Made by a program: the position numbers and the translations under genes
Notes under the pieces: model-generated
What the model saw: the letters and a program-made list of their open reading frames with translations, nothing else
Told to the model about the DNA's origin: nothing
The model's database searches: none
Shown here: piece by piece, positions 7,450-13,381 of the stretch
Layout: each line of letters begins with the position of its first letter
How positions within the stretch are numbered: position 1 is the stretch's first letter
NCBI GenBank assembly: GCA_007128275.1
Contig: SKXR01000180.1
Coordinates: 1 to 15,845, forward strand
Origin: Kiritimatiellia bacterium
Lineage (GTDB): Bacteria; Verrucomicrobiota; Kiritimatiellia; SLAD01
DNA length: 15,845 nucleotides
Reading direction: 5' to 3'

Positions 7450-7845
7450 ATGAGCAAGTGGTATCACGACGTTGGATTACTGATTTTACGCGTGTTGACA
7501 GGGCTTTTCATGGCCTCGCACGGATATGGGAAGATATTCACCGAGGGGCGCATGGAACAGTTCACGGAAGGAGTGGCGGAAATGGGGTTTCCCCTGCCCA
7601 TCGTCTTCGCGTGGTCGGCGGCGTTGTCGGAACTGCTCGGCGGTCTGCTGCTCGCCGCGGGTCTGTTTACCCGTTACGCCGCGTTTTTGATCTTCTGCAC
7701 CATGACCGTAGCGGCGTTCATTGCGCATGGGGACGATCCGTTCAGCGTGAAGGAGAAAGCCCTGCTCTTCTGGACCATCTCGCTGGCCGTCATGTTTCTC
7801 GGCGCCGGACAATACGCGGTGGACCGGCTGATACGGAAGAAGTGA
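7450..7845 (+). CDS. DoxX-family four-helix membrane protein
   Basis: This 131-residue protein has four predicted membrane helices (about 7-24, 49-72, 75-93 and 103-120). It has the family signatures HGYGKIF (24-30) and SELLGGLLLAAGLFTR (60-75), and it ends in a positive RLIRKK tail. DoxX-like proteins are small inner-membrane proteins linked in some bacteria to redox or thiol stress; the biochemical role is generally unclear. It starts 18 bp after the pump gene with an AAGGAGAG ribosome-binding site and so looks like the last gene of the efflux operon. Its presence may hint at a redox-active or oxidising inducer, but that is inference. No strong intrinsic terminator follows, only U-less hairpins. 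Confidence 0.85.
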   Translation: MSKWYHDVGLLILRVLTGLFMASHGYGKIFTEGRMEQFTEGVAEMGFPLPIVFAWSAALSELLGGLLLAAGLFTRYAAFLIFCTMTVAAFIAHGDDPFSVKEKALLFWTISLAVMFLGAGQYAVDRLIRKK

Positions 7846-7855
7846 AGGATCTTGT

Positions 7856-7992
7856 CCGGGCGACTTGTCCCGGCGTAGTGAAACGAAGCCGGAAGTTCGG
7901 AGCGGGTTTGGCCATAGCGCCCGGCTCCGTCGCCGAAGACGGCAACTACGCCAGGGCAGGCTTCGTCCTCCGCTGCGCTCCGGACGAAGCCT
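7856..7992. repeat. Hairpin-rich spacer between DoxX gene and tRNA
   Basis: This non-coding stretch contains several inverted repeats. CCGGG/CCCGG lies at 7856-7860/7869-7873, CCGGC/GCCGG at 7870-7874/7888-7892, and a perfect 11-bp pair AGGCTTCGTCC/GGACGAAGCCT at 7958-7968/7982-7992 around a 13-base loop. The last arm ends on the terminal A of the encoded tRNA CCA. None is followed by a clear T-run on either strand. It may help end the efflux operon and tRNA transcripts, or be a dispersed palindromic repeat; I cannot tell which from one copy. Confidence 0.55.
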
Positions 7993-8067
7993 GGTGGGCG
8001 GTATAGGACTCGAACCTACAACATCCACGGTGTAAACGTGGCGCTCTGCCAATTGAGCTAACCGCCC
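7992..8067 (-). tRNA. tRNA-Val (anticodon UAC)
   Basis: On the minus strand a full cloverleaf reads: acceptor GGGCGGT pairing with ACCGCCC, D-arm GCTC/GAGC, anticodon stem CCACG/CGTGG around loop TTTACAC (anticodon TAC after T33), T-arm GTAGG-TTCGAGT-CCTAT with one G-U pair, discriminator A, and an encoded CCA end. UAC reads GUN valine codons. The gene is 76 bases including CCA. The T-loop differs only slightly from the consensus TTCRANY. I could not pick out a convincing promoter upstream (above 8067). Confidence 0.96.
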
Positions 8068-8153
8068 GTCGTCCAAAGCCTTTTGTTTCCGGCATGCTTG
8101 ATCGATGTGCGGAGGTAGATTACCTTGCGGGTCTCATTAGTCAAGTGACCGTT

Positions 8154-8843
8154 ATGGCGCCCCCCATTAAAGCCGTTAAAGATGCGTACCGGAAGTTGGC
8201 CGCCCATTACGGGTGGCCCGAAGCCACCCATCCGAAAGGCAAAGCGCTCGATGTCCTGATCGAAACCATTCTATCCCAACATACCAGCGATACAAACTCG
8301 CGCCGCGCCTATCACGAGCTTCGACGCGTCTTCCCGCGTTGGGAACAGGTGCTGGCCGCCTCGCCGCGCGCGATCGAGAAGGCCATCCGATCCGGCGGGC
8401 TGGCGCACCAGAAATCCGTCCGGATCCAAGCAGTGCTGAAACAGATCAAGGACCGCGAAGGGCGTATCGCGTTGGCCAGGCTGAGTCGGATGCCGACCGA
8501 CGAAGCCTATAGTTATCTGGCCAGCCTGCCGGGGGTGGGCGGCAAAACGGCCTGTTGCGTCCTCCTCTTCGCGCTCGGCCATCCGGTGATGCCCGTGGAC
8601 ACGCATATCCACCGGATTGTAGGTCGTCTTGGCTGGATCCGGCCCAACGCCCTGCCGCAGGAGACGCGGGCCGTGCTCGAAAAGTACCTGTCCCCATCGC
8701 AGCTTTATCACGCGCATGTGCTGTTCATTGCCCACGGACGCCGGATCTGCACGGCCAGGAATCCCGCCTGCGGGAGGTGCCCGCTCCGTTCAATTTGTCC
8801 AACAGGCCTGAAAAGGGTGCAAAAAAGTGCTTCTACGCTATAG
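8154..8843 (+). CDS. nth: Endonuclease III (DNA glycosylase/AP lyase)
   Basis: This base-excision repair enzyme removes oxidised pyrimidines and cleaves abasic sites. Counting from the 8154 ATG (229 residues), the helix-hairpin-helix is LPGVGGKTA (125-133) with catalytic Lys131. The catalytic Asp149 lies in VDTHIHR. The C-terminal cluster fits C-x6-C-x2-C-x5-C exactly (Cys199, 206, 209, 215), which binds a [4Fe-4S] centre. SQHTSDTNS (41-49) corresponds to the LSAQTTD region of E. coli Nth. Length is slightly above the 211 residues of E. coli. Neither candidate ATG (8094 or 8154) has a good ribosome-binding site; I prefer 8154 because the extra 20 residues lie outside the conserved fold. It faces away from the tRNA gene. 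Confidence 0.9.
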   Translation: MAPPIKAVKDAYRKLAAHYGWPEATHPKGKALDVLIETILSQHTSDTNSRRAYHELRRVFPRWEQVLAASPRAIEKAIRSGGLAHQKSVRIQAVLKQIKDREGRIALARLSRMPTDEAYSYLASLPGVGGKTACCVLLFALGHPVMPVDTHIHRIVGRLGWIRPNALPQETRAVLEKYLSPSQLYHAHVLFIAHGRRICTARNPACGRCPLRSICPTGLKRVQKSASTL

Positions 8844-8869
8844 ACGCGGGGCGTGGTTTTGTCTACTAT
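8841..8869 (+). promoter_or_regulatory. Possible hisG promoter
   Basis: TAGACG (8841-8846, overlapping the nth stop codon) and TACTAT (8864-8869) are separated by 17 bases, and each matches four of six consensus positions. A start near 8876 would give a leader of about 39 bases. Read-through from nth is an alternative. Confidence 0.3.
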
Positions 8870-8914
8870 ACGCCGCTTCCAATTGAACCGAGGAGAAAGG
8901 AATCCCCCCCGCAG

Positions 8915-9787
8915 ATGAGTACATTGATTTTAGGACTGCCGAAAGGCAGTCTGCAGGAAGCCACGTTTGGCATGTTGAAGAAGGCCGGATGGTCCATATC
9001 GTCCGGTTCCCGCTCGTACATACCCCGTATCGACGATCCGGAAATCCAGCCTCGCCTGATCCGGGCTCAGGAAATCAGTCGCTACGTCGAAAACGGCCAT
9101 CTCGACGCGGGCATCACGGGGCACGATTGGATCGTTGAAAACGGGTCCGATGTGGTGGAAGTCACGGAACTGGTGTATTCCAAGCAAGGCATGAATCCGG
9201 TGCGCTGGGTACTCGCCGTACCGAACGATTCTCCGATCCAATCCGCAAAAGACCTTGCCGGCAAACGCATTGCGACCGAAGCGGTCGGCATCACGCGCCG
9301 GTATCTGGAGCAGAACGGGGTGCAGGCGGAGGTGGAATTCTCCTGGGGCGCCACGGAGGTGAAAGCCCCGGAACTGGTGGACGCCATCGTAGAGATCACG
9401 GAGACCGGCTCTTCTTTACGCGCGAATAACTTGCGTATTGTGGAAGAAATCCTTACATCTACCACACGCTTCATTGCCAACAAGCAGGCGTGGGAAGACG
9501 ATTTCAAGCGCCGTAAGATTGAAAAGATGGCATTGATGCTTCAGGGCGTGCTCGCGGCGGATCGGAAAGTGTTGGTCAAATTGAATGTGCAGGCGGGCGA
9601 TTTGGACGCCGTGGCGAATCTCCTTCCCTCCATGCACGCGCCCACGGTAAATAATCTGCGCACGGAAGGTTGGTACTCCGTCGAATCCGTACTGGACGAG
9701 AAGGTGGTGCGCGAGATCATCCCTGAATTGAAGACCGCGGGTGCGGTCGACATTATTGAGTTGAGTTTGAACAAAGTGGTTCCCTGA
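8915..9787 (+). CDS. hisG: ATP phosphoribosyltransferase, long form
   Basis: HisG catalyses the first step of histidine synthesis, joining ATP and PRPP to form phosphoribosyl-ATP. The 290-residue length is that of the long, self-regulated form, which does not need HisZ. Visible signatures are LGLPKGSLQEAT (6-17), DAGITGHDW (64-72) and the PRPP-binding segment DAIVEITETGSSLRANNL (156-173). The C-terminal ferredoxin-like domain (about 211-290, with LLPSMHAPTVNNL) is where histidine binds to inhibit the long-form enzymes. No other his gene is nearby, so the pathway is probably scattered or elsewhere. A purine-rich site (AGGAGAAAGGAA, 8891-8902) precedes a run of seven Cs and then ATG, giving an unusually long gap of about 12 bases; no closer in-frame start exists. 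Confidence 0.95.
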   Translation: MSTLILGLPKGSLQEATFGMLKKAGWSISSGSRSYIPRIDDPEIQPRLIRAQEISRYVENGHLDAGITGHDWIVENGSDVVEVTELVYSKQGMNPVRWVLAVPNDSPIQSAKDLAGKRIATEAVGITRRYLEQNGVQAEVEFSWGATEVKAPELVDAIVEITETGSSLRANNLRIVEEILTSTTRFIANKQAWEDDFKRRKIEKMALMLQGVLAADRKVLVKLNVQAGDLDAVANLLPSMHAPTVNNLRTEGWYSVESVLDEKVVREIIPELKTAGAVDIIELSLNKVVP

Positions 9788-9848
9788 GTGACCGACGCGG
9801 CGCAAACGCGCACGAGCACCCGGAGACCGCATCGCAAGGAATAGGAAT

Positions 9849-9938
9849 ATGGGTTCCATTAAGAAACAGCGCCGCAAGAAGATGGCGAAACACAAACGCC
9901 GTAAGCGCTTGAAAGCCGATCGACACAAGAAGAAATAG
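9849..9938 (+). CDS. COX24/bS22-like mini ribosomal protein
   Basis: This 29-residue reading frame encodes a protein that is mostly Lys and Arg: it begins MGSIKKQRRKKMAKHKRRKR and ends LKADRHKKK. The pattern matches the AURKAIP1/COX24 family, tiny basic proteins of the small ribosomal subunit (bS22 in Actinobacteria, mS38 in mitochondria), with relatives in many other phyla. AAGGA (9836-9840) lies eight bases before the ATG. It sits 61 bp after hisG on the same strand and is followed directly by an intrinsic terminator, so it is probably the last gene of that transcript. Because it is so short, standard gene finding often misses it. Assignment rests on my recognition of the family pattern, not on a search. 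Confidence 0.75.
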   Translation: MGSIKKQRRKKMAKHKRRKRLKADRHKKK

Positions 9939-9957
9939 TCGGTTCATTGGCCAATTT

Positions 9958-9998
9958 GCCCCCTGACCTTGCATTTTGCGGGCAGGGGGCGGATATTT
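9958..9998 (+). terminator. Intrinsic terminator after the COX24-like gene
   Basis: A perfect 8-bp stem, GCCCCCTG (9958-9965) with CAGGGGGC (9983-9990), can be extended inward by CTTGC/GCGGG pairs around an ATTTT loop. The TTTT of GGATATTTTC follows (9995-9998). The stem is GC-rich and starts 19 bases after the stop codon. It should end the hisG-COX24 transcript. Confidence 0.75.
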
Positions 9999-10021
9999 TC
10001 TGCAACACGCGGCGTCCCTCA

Positions 10022-10030
10022 TGGTATACT
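10022..10030 (+). promoter_or_regulatory. Extended -10 promoter of the TPR lipoprotein gene
   Basis: TG-G-TATACT is a full extended -10 element; TATACT matches five of six consensus positions. No good -35 box lies 16-18 bases upstream, which the extended -10 can compensate for. Transcription would start near 10037, just before the GGAAGG ribosome-binding site. Confidence 0.55.
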
Positions 10031-10056
10031 CCGCATGAGGCGGAAGGTTTTCAATT

Positions 10057-12252
10057 TTGGTGATTATGAACAGGAGACGAATTTCTAACGTGCGCAAGGT
10101 GGCGGGGAGCATGATTGCAGCCACCGGATGCATTATCCTGTCGGGTTGCCAAACGCTGAACAATGCCGAATGGACGACGGACCCTTCGTCGCCGGATCTT
10201 CCGCCCGGCGGGATTATCGAAATTTCCGAGGACGATCGCGCTTTTTCCAAAGCGTTGGCCCACTTCAGCCGGGGCCATCTTCATGAGTTAAACCAGGAAT
10301 ACGACGCCGCCCTGGCGCAGTACCGTCTAGCGCTGACCTACGATCCCGACCACCAGGACACCTATTTGCGCGTGGCCCTCAACCTCATTCGGCGCGATCG
10401 AACCGACGAGGCCATCGACATCCTTCGGCAGTTGAGCGACCGCAAGCCGGACTCCGCCCAACCGCTGATCTGGCTGGGTTCCGCCCATCGGCATAATCGC
10501 GGTATGGACGCGGCCATCACCGCCTACCAGAAAGCCCTCGAACGCGCACCGGACAATGCCGGGATCTATATTCAACTGGTGGACCTTTACATCCAGCAGG
10601 GCGCTGAACAGGACGCCATGGATCTGCTCTCCCTCGGGACACGGAAAGCCGACGAACCGAAAGATCTTTACCGGGTGCTCGGGGAACTGTACATGCGTCA
10701 CGCCGCTCTCAGCACCGACGTGGACGACAGTCGGCACTACATGGATAAGGCGATCCACACCTACAAGGAGGCCTTGGAGCTTGATCCGCGCGACGCCACA
10801 CTGCTCAGCACACTCGGCGATCTCTATCTTCGCGACCGGCAGTTTGAACAAGCCATCGAAGTATTTGAACGCGTGGAATCGCTGTATCCGGATGACATCG
10901 CTGTGAAGGAACGCTTGGCCTATACGTACGAGCTGGCGGGTCAACTGGAAGACGCCGTGCGCGTCCTCGAAGAGATGACCGTCACGCAACCCACGAACGC
11001 CCGCCTCTTCTTCGCGTTAGGCGCCATGTATGAGCGGCTGGAACAGGATGACCATGCCATCCTGAATTATCAGCTGGCGGCTCGACTTGACCGGTCCGAT
11101 CCCGCGGCGTATCTCAAGCTCGCTGTCTTGCACATGGAAGACGATCCCGATGCGGCGATGGCCGCCTTACGCGACGGGCTGACATTCATGCCCGACAATC
11201 CGCGCATGTTGGAAATGCAGGGCTACGTACTGTTCAACAAGCAGGATTACCCTAAGGCCATCAAATCCTTTCGCCAAGCGGAAGAGGAATGGATCCTCGA
11301 GGATGTGGATGCCATGACGCCCAACTTCTATCTCTACCTGGCCCTTTCGTACTACTTCGACGACCAGCCGGATGAGGTATCGGACGTGCTGTGGGAGGCC
11401 ATGGACCGAAATCCGGACGCCCTGGAAGCCTTTGCGCATTTCATATTCCAGGACGATGATGAAGATCGGATCGGCAAGGCGGTATCCATTTTCAACGCGC
11501 TACGGGAGAAGAGCCCGGACGATGCCGCCCTGTTGACCATGTTGGCATACGTGCACAGCTTCCGGAAAGAATATGCGAGGGCCCTCGATATCTTTGACGA
11601 AGTGAAGGGGCTTGCCGCCGGGACCGAGGACGAAGAGCTGATTCTGAACCCACGTTTTTATTTTTGGTACGCTGCGGCGCACGAACGTGAAGACATGCAT
11701 GAGCGGGCGGAGGAGCTGTTCTATAAATGCCTCGAATTGGATCCCCAAAACGCCGAAGCCTATAACTATCTGGCCTATATGTGGGCCGAAAAAGGAATCA
11801 ACCTGGAGAAGGCCAAGGAATACGTCCTCATCGCGCTGGACCAGCGTCCGGACAGCGGCGCCTTCATCGACACGCTTGGATGGATCTATTATCAGCAGGG
11901 CCGCTACGAAGAGGCGTACAAGGAAATCAAGCGCGCGGCGGACATCATACCGGACGACCCCACCATTCTTGATCATCTCGGGGATATCTATCTCAAGCTC
12001 GATGAGCCCGAAAAAGCCATGGCCAAATGGCAACGATCGTTCGTAATCGATCCGGACAATGAAGAAGTGAGCCAGAAGCTGACCGAATACGGCGTCGATC
12101 TTGAACCGCTGAAGGCGAAAGCGAAGCGCGAACAGGAAGACCAAGAAGAAGCCGTTACGGAACCGCCCGCCCTCGACGATGAGGATGTGCAGGAATCCGC
12201 GCCAACAGAAGACGCGGAGAACGAAGAGGACGCGGCCGCGTTTATCAAGTGA
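10057..12252 (+). CDS. Tetratricopeptide-repeat lipoprotein
   Basis: The 731-residue protein starts with an Arg/Lys-rich segment, a hydrophobic stretch and ILSGC (Cys31), a lipoprotein signal, so it is probably membrane-anchored and faces the periplasm. Residues about 60-690 form some 16-17 consecutive TPR-like repeats of about 34 residues, for example TLGDLYLRDRQFEQAIEVFE and DTLGWIYYQQGRYEEAYKEI. The tail (about 695-731) is strongly acidic and low in complexity, ending AAAFIK. TPR scaffolds bind other proteins; a role in envelope assembly or secretion is possible but not shown. GGAAGG (10042-10047) sits nine bases before TTG 10057; GTG 10060 and ATG 10066 are in the same frame but further from it, so the exact start is uncertain. 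It converges with fmt. Confidence 0.85.
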   Translation: MVIMNRRRISNVRKVAGSMIAATGCIILSGCQTLNNAEWTTDPSSPDLPPGGIIEISEDDRAFSKALAHFSRGHLHELNQEYDAALAQYRLALTYDPDHQDTYLRVALNLIRRDRTDEAIDILRQLSDRKPDSAQPLIWLGSAHRHNRGMDAAITAYQKALERAPDNAGIYIQLVDLYIQQGAEQDAMDLLSLGTRKADEPKDLYRVLGELYMRHAALSTDVDDSRHYMDKAIHTYKEALELDPRDATLLSTLGDLYLRDRQFEQAIEVFERVESLYPDDIAVKERLAYTYELAGQLEDAVRVLEEMTVTQPTNARLFFALGAMYERLEQDDHAILNYQLAARLDRSDPAAYLKLAVLHMEDDPDAAMAALRDGLTFMPDNPRMLEMQGYVLFNKQDYPKAIKSFRQAEEEWILEDVDAMTPNFYLYLALSYYFDDQPDEVSDVLWEAMDRNPDALEAFAHFIFQDDDEDRIGKAVSIFNALREKSPDDAALLTMLAYVHSFRKEYARALDIFDEVKGLAAGTEDEELILNPRFYFWYAAAHEREDMHERAEELFYKCLELDPQNAEAYNYLAYMWAEKGINLEKAKEYVLIALDQRPDSGAFIDTLGWIYYQQGRYEEAYKEIKRAADIIPDDPTILDHLGDIYLKLDEPEKAMAKWQRSFVIDPDNEEVSQKLTEYGVDLEPLKAKAKREQEDQEEAVTEPPALDDEDVQESAPTEDAENEEDAAAFIK

Positions 12253-12274
12253 TGCACGGAGGGCGGCCAGGAAA

Positions 12275-12391
12275 CCGTTGAAAAACGCTCCTCGGGCATG
12301 CCATCCACTAACGGCGGCGGCTACGAAGAAATAGGCAACGTAGCCGCGCCCGTGAGGGCGTGGAACTGTGTGGCTATGACTTTTTCAACGG
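12275..12391. repeat. 117-bp inverted-repeat element between convergent genes
   Basis: Perfect 11-bp terminal inverted repeats, CCGTTGAAAAA (12275-12285) and TTTTTCAACGG (12381-12391), enclose two further hairpins: GCGGCTACG/CGTAGCCGC (12317-12325/12339-12347) and CGCCC/GGGCG (12347-12351/12356-12360). It fills nearly the whole gap between the stop codons of the TPR gene and fmt. The ends look like a miniature inverted-repeat or REP-like element; no coding sequence or clear target duplication is seen. The A/T runs inside the terminal arms could also let it act as a two-way terminator. Confidence 0.75.
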
Positions 12392-12395
12392 GCTG

Positions 12396-13328
12396 CTAGC
12401 CCAACACGGCGCCCTGCGCCAACGGATGACCGCACAGAAACGCGGCTCCGCTCATCACCTTTTTCCCTTCGGGCTGCACGCTCAGCAATCGTAGACTCCC
12501 CTGCCCCGTGGCAATCACCGGGCCCTTGTCATCGCAACGGATCACCGTCCCAGGCGAAACCGTTGTGGATTCCGACAGCACGTCCGCCTTGAGGACCTTC
12601 AGCAATCGGCCGTTCCAGGTTGTGAAACAGCCGGGCCAGGGAGTAAATCCCCGTATCCGATTCCGAATCACCGTTGCGGGCCAGGTCCAATCGATGCGCC
12701 CGGCTTCCTTCTCGAGTTTATAGACCACCGTCGCCTCGTCCTCGGCTTGCGGCTTCCGTTGCGCCGTTCCCGTCCGAATCGCGTCGAGCGCTTCCAGCAA
12801 TAACTCGGCGCCGAGTTTCGCCAACCGCGGCGTCAACGTCTCTGCGGTGTCATCCGGATCAATGCGCATACCCCGTTGCAGAACGATATCCCCGGCATCC
12901 ATCTCGCTACTGACATACAGGATGGTCACACCGGTCTCTTCCTCGCCGTTCGCCAAGGCCCACTGAATGGGACTCGCGCCGCGGTATTTCGGCAGCAGCG
13001 AAGGGTGAATATTGATCGCCTCGAGTGGAGGAACGGCAAGGATGGCCGGCTTGATGTATTGGCCGTACGCCGCCACCACGATAATATCGGGATGAAGCGC
13101 CTTGATTTCGTCCACCGCTTCGGGGGCGCCAATCCGTTCAGGCGTCATCACGGGGACGCCTTTTGCTTCCGCAAATTCCTTGGCCGGACAGGCGCCCACT
13201 TTCCGGTTCCGTCCTTTCGGTTTGTCCGGTTGGGTCACAACCATCACGACCTCGTAGTCGGGATGCTTCAAGAGCCGTTCAAGGGCGGGACAAGCGACAT
13301 CCCCGGATCCCATAAATAGTACGCGCAT
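12396..13328 (-). CDS. fmt: Methionyl-tRNA formyltransferase
   Basis: Fmt formylates the methionine on initiator tRNA using 10-formyltetrahydrofolate. The 310-residue length is normal. The N-terminal Rossmann domain begins MRVLFMGSGDVACPALERLL and contains the catalytic triad Asn106 and His108 (INIHPSLLPKYRGASPIQWA region) and Asp144 (MDAGDI). SLLPKYRGASP (110-120) is the family signature. The C-terminal tRNA-binding barrel spans about 205-305, with IRGFTPWPGCFTTWNG. ATG at 13328 is chosen because AGGAG (complement of 13336-13340) lies seven bases upstream; a TTG six bases earlier is also in frame. No def gene is adjacent, although def-fmt pairing is common. It is divergent from the pabB-pabC fusion with 53 bp between start codons; both proteins touch folate metabolism. 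Confidence 0.96.
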   Translation of the reverse strand: MRVLFMGSGDVACPALERLLKHPDYEVVMVVTQPDKPKGRNRKVGACPAKEFAEAKGVPVMTPERIGAPEAVDEIKALHPDIIVVAAYGQYIKPAILAVPPLEAINIHPSLLPKYRGASPIQWALANGEEETGVTILYVSSEMDAGDIVLQRGMRIDPDDTAETLTPRLAKLGAELLLEALDAIRTGTAQRKPQAEDEATVVYKLEKEAGRIDWTWPATVIRNRIRGFTPWPGCFTTWNGRLLKVLKADVLSESTTVSPGTVIRCDDKGPVIATGQGSLRLLSVQPEGKKVMSGAAFLCGHPLAQGAVLG

Positions 13329-13367
13329 TCCCAAACTCCTGTGTGGATTTATCCCTTCAACGCTTCA

Positions 13368-13374
13368 TAGTATA
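13368..13374. promoter_or_regulatory. Overlapping divergent -10 elements for fmt and pabBC
   Basis: TAGTATA reads TATACT on the minus strand (13374-13369), five of six consensus bases, and TAGTAT on the plus strand (13368-13373), four of six. The minus reading would start about 34 bases of leader before fmt. The plus reading would start transcription at or next to the pabBC ATG, which has no ribosome-binding site, so a leaderless message is possible. CTTCAT/ATGAAG (13363-13368/13382-13387) form an inverted repeat around it. No good -35 box is seen on either side. Confidence 0.38.
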
Positions 13375-13381
13375 GCAACTC

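Noticed and set aside
7458..8006. Open frame over the DoxX gene and spacer
   Set aside because: It is a frame-shifted shadow of DoxX that continues into hairpin repeats; no domain is visible.
9788..9848. Further his genes after hisG
   Set aside because: The downstream sequence holds only the COX24-like frame and a terminator; no histidine pathway partner is present.
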